From positions 17,607,254-17,671,253 of the forward strand of contig JAQFVV010006197.1 in NCBI GenBank assembly GCA_028023455.1: a DNA stretch of 64,000 bases. The letters run 5' to 3'. Below the pieces are notes generated by a model, which was not told the DNA's origin, did not search any database, and worked only from the letters and a program-made list of their open reading frames with translations. Numbering within the stretch: position 1 is the first letter of the stretch; each line of letters begins with the position of its first letter. This document shows positions 58,216 through 64,000 of the stretch, in pieces. The position numbers and the translations under genes were made by a program. Origin of the DNA: Epiperipatus broadwayi. Its lineage: Eukaryota > Onychophora > Udeonychophora > Euonychophora > Peripatidae.

Positions 58216-61201
58216 GTGAGTATTAATAATATTGGGAAAGGGGGGTTTCTATGAAAACATGTTTTAGTTTTAATACAAAATCAAATTATTCTCTATTTAA
58301 TTGAAGCATCTACCAGAATATTATTCCTTGCACTTATTATTTCAGGATTTAGAAAAAGAATAAAAGCTGTGACAATACTTTTATTTAATAATTATTTATT
58401 AAATATCTAAGAATAATGAACTCGAGGGCTATAAATATAAATAAAATGAAATTTTTAAAATTATGTTTGTCAGGAAAATATCTTAATTAATGTAGTAATT
58501 AATAGTCTAATTTTTATGAATAATATATTTGCTATTGTAAATCAACGAAATTAGAATTTGAGAAAAGGCTGTGATTTTTTTTTATATTACAAACATCAGT
58601 GAATTAGAAGAATTCATAAACTTTTTAGAAGTACATAAGAAGGAAAAAAAATGAAAAAAGATGATTGTTTAAAATAAGCTAACTATTGCAAAGTATAAAA
58701 GAAAAAAAGAGTCTTTTATTGAAGAAGTAAAAAAAAAAATTGATTGTAAGAGTTGATAAGAAGTAATTTTTTGCTTTTTTTTTTATTGTGCATGTTTTGA
58801 ATAAAAGATTTTGTTAGAAGTGCACATCAAAATAGCTGATTTATATTGATAATATTCTTGCTTATAACTTTAAAAAAAACTTCTCTATTTACACAGGACA
58901 TTCAAGGAAATATGTAACATGTTGGACTATTTCTATCATCTATGAGTGAATATTGAATGTACAGAAAATTTTAAACTTTTCATATACAAACAACTTGTTA
59001 GTAATAATACACAATTAGACAATACAGGTTAGTAATTACACAACGTTTCAAATAGTATTATTCTCCACTCTTCTTCAGGTGTTGCTGGCCTGATATGCAC
59101 AATGATAGTATTCACATAGAAGTTGAACTCGCACCTTTAGATTCTTGAATATCGAATTTAAGGCAAGAATCTAAAGGGTTGAGTTCAACTTCTATGCGAA
59201 GACTGTCACTGTGCATATCAGGTCAGCAACACCTGAAGAAGAGTGGAGAATAATACGACTCAAAATGTTGTGTAATTGTTTACCTGGGTTGTTTAATTGT
59301 GGGTTATTACTAACAAGTTGTTTGTATTTGAAAAGTTTAAAATTTTCTGTACATTCAACATTCATTCATAGATTATGGAAATAATCCAACATATCACATC
59401 TAATAATATACCATCATCACAAACTTTCAAGCAAATGTGTAACAATTTCACTTTTCATGTGTTCTTTTTTTTATATACCAAAACACTATGAACCTGTATT
59501 TACATTTCTCACAACATATTCAAAGAGCCAGATTAGTATACTTTTAAAGTTTTCTACTTTTTTTAGATGCATCAACTATGTACTTTGTAAAAAAATAATA
59601 TATACCTTTTTTTATCTAACTCTTCCCCACTCTTTTTTTTACATTAAAATTAGGTTTTGTTTATGTTTATATTTTTTATTATCACTGGAGTTCAGCAAAA
59701 TTAATGAAATTGATTTATCATCATTGAAGACAGAACTTCAGCATTAAAAAAGAACTTGTACTAACACAATCAAGAAATAATCTGATTAAAGATAGCCAAA
59801 AAAATTAAATGCAGTTAGCTTTATTGAATAAAAACATCTTGCAATTTAACTAAGTGAAAGTAATCTGATCAAAGCAAAATGGTTAAGCAAAAAAAAAATT
59901 AAACAACAAATGATTTAAATTTGTTCAAGAGTTTATTCATAATATGAATGCAGTTAAACAAAATGAAATTACAGCATTATTAAGAGTATCCTGTATAGGA
60001 ATAGAGTGGAGGATTCTTGAGATAAAGATCCATGGAATTTAACTCTTATCATTTCCAGTATTCAAATAATTGTCTTGTGATCTCCCAAGTGATTAGCCAT
60101 TCCATTATTTTAAATATTTCCAAAAAAGACTTTATCAAAATAAAATTAATTTATTAAATTGTAGAAAGACAAATTATTTAGGACAATTTTAATATTTTAT
60201 AGCCCAAAACTAAAGTTGAATTAATTTAATTTTTAGGTTTGAGTATTTTAAATTTTAATTACAATCTTAATTTTGGGAACATTTTTAACTTAAATAACAT
60301 TTTAAATAAGGTGCATTTGAATTAAGAACAGGGTATTTAAAGTTTATGTTATTATTGAATTTGTCCACTAGATTGCTTTAATAGTTATTGTTAATTTTGG
60401 CATGAAAACTCACATTTTTCTCAGTTAAACACTATATTTTATATGAGTGCTCTTAATTTTTTTTCCATAAACTTTCTATATAAAATTACCTATTACTTTA
60501 TGGCATATTATGAAAATTTGTACTTGAAATTGTAAAAAGAAAATATAAAACCAATTATTTGCATGCAATTATTGTTTATAATCTTCATTTTCAAGTTTTT
60601 TTTTATAATTTGTTTTTGCAGTTAATTCTGAAGATGGCTAACAGAGTTTGACTTAATGTTAATTAAGTTATAAATAATGTTTTTTCATTCCAAAAAAAAG
60701 GAGGGAGGAGATAGAGGTTTGTTTTTATAATTGAGAATGTGATTATTTGGAAATGAAAAAGTATAATTTAGAAGTTTTGCTGCTAATGGTTATTTTTTTG
60801 GAATTTATATATATAAGCATCATAATATGAAATTTATAAAGCTTGTGATAGAGCTCAAATTATTGAGATATAAAAATATATTATGTTAAAAAGTGTAGCA
60901 GGCAATGATTAAAATACTGTCAGTGATAATCTAGTACTATTAGCCTGAGTTTTGTGCACTCTATCTTTTAATGACTTCAAACTGCATTCTATGAATTTAA
61001 CATATGTCCATATGGATGTGTGTCTGTTATATGTGAGCCTTTTCCATTAATAGAATTTTTTCTTAGATGTTTAGATCCACATTGTTAACATTAAATCTAA
61101 AAAATAAATGTCTGTTTATAAAATAAAGTATCTTTGTTTATTTACTTCTCATAATTAAGAACTAATAGATTAATTTCTGTGTTTATTACCCCCACATTTA
61201 G
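58216..61201 (+). other. Putative intron of the host gene, 3.0 kb
   Basis: GT at 58,216 and AG at 61,200-61,201 (preceded by TTACCCCCACATTTAG). It contains one family F foldback. The rest is AT-rich without recognisable features. The 96-codon frame at 59,457-59,747 is a T-rich chance ORF. Confidence 0.55.
58919..59425. mobile_element. Family F foldback element with 18-bp flanking repeats
   Basis: The arms 58,919-59,150 and 59,165-59,400 are near-perfect reverse complements: GTTGGACTATTTC, ACAGAAAATTTTAAACTTTT, ACTCTTCTTCAGGTGTTGCT and CATAGAAGTTGAACTC recur inverted. TTCAAGGAAATATGTAAC (58,901-58,918) and TTCAAGCAAATGTGTAAC (59,426-59,443) flank it with 16 of 18 identical, a probable target-site duplication. 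It has no ORF. Confidence 0.75.
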
Positions 61202-61252
61202 TATGATTTTTTGGAGATGGAGAAGAATAGCTATTACGATAAAATGGAAAAG
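61202..61252 (+). CDS. Host gene, third coding exon
   Basis: Acceptor CACATTTAG|T and donor AAG|GTTTGT. It is 51 nt, phase 0 on both sides, encoding YDFLEMEKNSYYDKMEK. It joins in frame to the second exon and no stop is met, so the protein is at least 71 residues and continues beyond the window or into an exon I could not find. Tyr/Glu/Lys-rich. No motif identified. The donor is weaker than the others. Confidence 0.6.
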
Positions 61253-62640
61253 GTTTGTAATAAACTTATGATAACAATGCCAATATTTGTTTTATAACTC
61301 TATAATAATGAATTTTAAAAACCATAATGTCATTATTACAAAAATAGATTTTAGAAAAATAATCCTTTCAAATATAAATTGAATCATTATGACGATATAT
61401 CAACCTTCTTTGGTTGAAGCTGCAAATTTTCAATATTTTGTTAGTGCATTTTATATTATTACTTTTTGCCTCATCCACTCTCCAGGAATAAAACCTTAAT
61501 ATTGTTGACATTTTTTTAAAAAAAAATTTAATTATTGAGACTTGTTAATAAGAATAGTTACTTTTATTTTATTTTTGTTTGCTTTATATATATATATTAA
61601 AATTAAAATCTTTTTTAGGTCATACTATGTATTATTTTTTTTGTTTAAATTGCCGACGTTTTGATAAAATCACATTAATCCTTGTCATATATGTATATTG
61701 GACTATGCATTTTATCATTTACATTTATAAAATTAACTTAAAACAGTAAGATAAATTTTTTGTCTTGTAATATATATTATAACAAATAGGTAAAATATAT
61801 GTGCTACATAAAATATTTAAAATGTATGTTAAAAATAAACAGACAAATATATATATATATTTTAGTGAAAAGGGTTATCATTTAAATAGTTAAGTATAAT
61901 AGCAAATAGAAGAGGGAGAGCTTTTAAAATAAGGAACAAAGACCAGTTTAGAATTAAGCAAACAAAAAAAAAAAGGATAATAACTCCAGTTAAGACTTGA
62001 TTTAAAACAAAAAAATGGAATATTTATTGATAATTTAAGAATTTAATTAAATTCTCTATTTTGAAGAAAATCTAATGAAAGTAATCACAGGCCAAATAAA
62101 CGTATAAAAATTGCTATCTTGTCTTTAAAAAAATACAAATTCTAAAATGTTATCTTTAAAACTACAAAATAAAAGAAAACAGAAAGAGTAACTTAAAATT
62201 GTATTCAATAAATTAAAGTATTAATTTGAAAAAGGAAATGAAATGTAAAATAGTTTTTGTAAAAAAAAAAGTTATCCAATTAAATATAAAATAATTTTTA
62301 TCTAATCATAAAGAGATTATGTTTTACTAAAAAACAGTAAACTGATTAGATAAGTAATCCTATGATTAAAAAAAAAAAAGATTAATAAAAAAAAAGAAAG
62401 AATTGAAGACTAATTAGCATGGGTGATTCTCTCAAGACAATGGTTTGTCAGGGATATATAAGTTAATAAAATTTTATTACTTTAATTATTTAAAATAATT
62501 ATTCAGTTATTGAGAGTTATTCAAGATTGAAATTATTTATAATTGTTCAGAGTTATTAAAATTATTCAAATTATGAAATTCTTCTGTTGCTGTTAATTTT
62601 GTTGTAATATTGCTGTTTTAGTTTTCATCATCATGGACTT
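61253..62640. other. AT-rich non-coding DNA (likely intron)
   Basis: Nothing recognisable. Confidence 0.4.
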
Positions 62641-62654
62641 TTAATTTTGTGACT

Positions 62655-62990
62655 TGTAGTGATGTACAGGAATCTTTGTGGATGCCCTATCTGCTAGACT
62701 TGCAAAAATGATCAATAACCCGAGTTGTGAAAGTTTTTTCACCATTCAATTCCTATAAATTATCGATAACCTGAGTTGTGAAAAAACCTTGACCTGCCAT
62801 TGCTGAGACATCCGCCGGTCATATGTCCAAAACTTGTTGGACAAACAAATGAGGATAGATACTTCCCCAGAAAGAAAGTACAAACCACTAAGGAAATTGG
62901 AAGCCAATGCAAGAACCCTGTTCATGCACGGTAAGCACTGTCAAAAGGAAGAAAGGGATGATGACCTAAAGAAAATTTCTAACCAAATCT
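62655..62990 (+). pseudogene. Coding-like relic, unidentified
   Basis: Clearly less AT-rich than its flanks. From the TGA near 62,804 to the TAG at about 62,990 one frame is open for about 60 codons (DIRRSYVQNLLDKQMRID, TSPERKYKPLRKLEANARTL, FMHGKHCQKEERDDDLKK). Upstream, MYRNLCGCPIC is followed by stops, and an imperfect repeat ATAACCYGAGTTGTGAAA occurs twice. A donor-like CACG|GTAAGC lies at 62,929. It could be a transposon relic or, less likely, an exon. No family recognised. Confidence 0.35.
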
Positions 62991-64000
62991 AGGTCAAATG
63001 TAAGCAAAAATAAGTCTAGATTTAAATTGAAATATGAGGGGTAAGATTTACACTTTCCTTATAACCTTTACTGAAACTAGAAAATGCATAAACTCTTACT
63101 TCCTAATTTAAGATGAACTTAATTATGTTAGAATCACTTTGTAATTAGTTCAATTTTATTTTATTTTTTTTATTATAATTTAATTTGTATTAATTGGGTA
63201 AATAAATGTTATTTAATTGTTAATTTGGCCTGAATTTTCTTCTCTTGAATCTCACTGTATGAACTTTCGTTAAGACAAAATATGTTAATTATGTTATTTT
63301 GTTTTAAAATATATAATATTTGATTGTTAAATGAGAGGAGTTTCATTGAGCTAGCTGAGGAATCGAGTGTTAGAAGCATTTTAAATCTTTTCTTGTAGAT
63401 ATTCTAGTCAATTCTCTGGATAGTCCTAGGTTTTATACCCAGTATAAATTAAAAGTATTCATGGTAGAGGTATTTTGCTTTTAGCAGTTATAGAGCAAGT
63501 ATAACAGTCTTGAAAGATAGCTGCAGTCTGTGTATTTATAGACAATACCTATTCAGACTTTTAGTATCGTTAATATGTAAAGTATTTATTATATTTTCCC
63601 TCTGCTTGTATAATGATTCAGATATAAAATTATTTAAAAAAAAGTAATAATAAAAGCGATGATCCATTATAAGTGCTGTCCTAACATCAATGCTCGAACG
63701 AACAATTACATATAATTGTCTCCCAAAGTAGTTGCACAAAAGCGTACAGATAAAAGTAAGTATTATATAATCGGCTTTACCGGTGTACGTACATGAAAGT
63801 AACTTCAGCTATCAGGTAAAATAAAAAAATTGAAAGATAAATAAGTAAATGTTAATAATTTGGTGAGAGATGTGGGAGTGAAGAAAGAGAACCTACAGTG
63901 AAATATTAACTTATTTAGAATTTTGTTAAAGAATAATAAGTGGAAAAAAAAGTGCATGTATAGTTAAAAGAGAATATAAGCAATATAATTAAAATTTTAG
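62991..64000. other. AT-rich non-coding DNA
   Basis: No gene recognised. A short CpG-richer stretch (63,650-63,800) includes a donor-like GTAAGTAT at 63,754 but no supporting coding sequence. Confidence 0.4.

Noticed and set aside
59457-59747. 96-codon ORF on +
   Set aside because: T-rich, Phe/Tyr/Leu-heavy, no domain, and composition identical to surrounding intron; a chance ORF. Most other short ORFs in the window were dropped for the same reason.

Overview
The window is a piece of an AT-rich animal genome that is mostly non-coding. The evidence is: no ORF longer than about 250 codons; spliced exons with GT/AG borders; several clades of non-LTR retrotransposon; Penelope-like (GIY-YIG) elements; tRNA-derived SINEs; hAT elements; and a degenerate (CCCTAA)n tract. 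The mix fits an invertebrate. A mollusc or other lophotrochozoan is my first guess because of the TTAGGG-type tract and the RTE type. A chelicerate is possible because of the LINE B type. The species cannot be named from sequence alone.

Layout. 1-24 kb: mostly AT-rich DNA with a Penelope-like GIY-YIG relic near 0.7-1.2 kb, old minus-strand LINE relics at 9.3-11.1 and 19.4-21.4 kb, a second GIY-YIG relic at 21.6-22.3 kb, a SINE and foldback repeats. 24.1-29.1 kb: an RTE-type LINE on + (endonuclease then reverse transcriptase), split by a 1.8-kb 5'-truncated LINE of another family (here 'LINE B') on -. 29.6-31.1 kb: a foldback repeat, then a CpG-richer stretch that could be a promoter. 32.8-36.9 kb: a longer LINE B copy on - (3' repeat tail, Cys/His motif, RT, linker, endonuclease, end of an upstream SGNH-hydrolase-like ORF) plus a second fragment. 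37-47 kb: repeats and further LINE pieces. 47.5-61.3 kb: three coding exons of one + strand host gene (47,469-47,493; 58,079-58,215; 61,202-61,252) whose splice phases agree. They encode an acidic, Ser/Glu-rich N-terminus that I do not recognise. Its introns carry a SINE, hAT, foldback and telomere-like repeats.

Main finding. Two unrelated-looking dispersed repeat families each carry a type I hammerhead self-cleaving ribozyme. Family H has stem I arms GATC..CCAA and TTGG..GATC, core CTGATGA, a 6-bp stem II, GAAA, and cleavage after ATC. Family R has stem I arms ATCCAA..CCTCA and TGGGG..TTGGAT, core CTGATGA, GAAA, and cleavage after GTC. Twelve copies are visible. Four H copies form an inverted pair of head-to-tail dimers (41,959-43,308) bounded by an 11-bp direct repeat. 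R copies form inverted pairs, one of them bounded by a 15-bp perfect direct repeat. This fits what is known of Penelope-like pLTRs and non-autonomous retrozymes, and Penelope-like coding relics lie in the same window. The inference is that hammerhead RNAs of at least two lineages have been reverse transcribed and inserted here.

All the mobile-element coding regions seen are broken by stops or frameshifts. The only likely functional protein-coding sequence is the spliced host gene.
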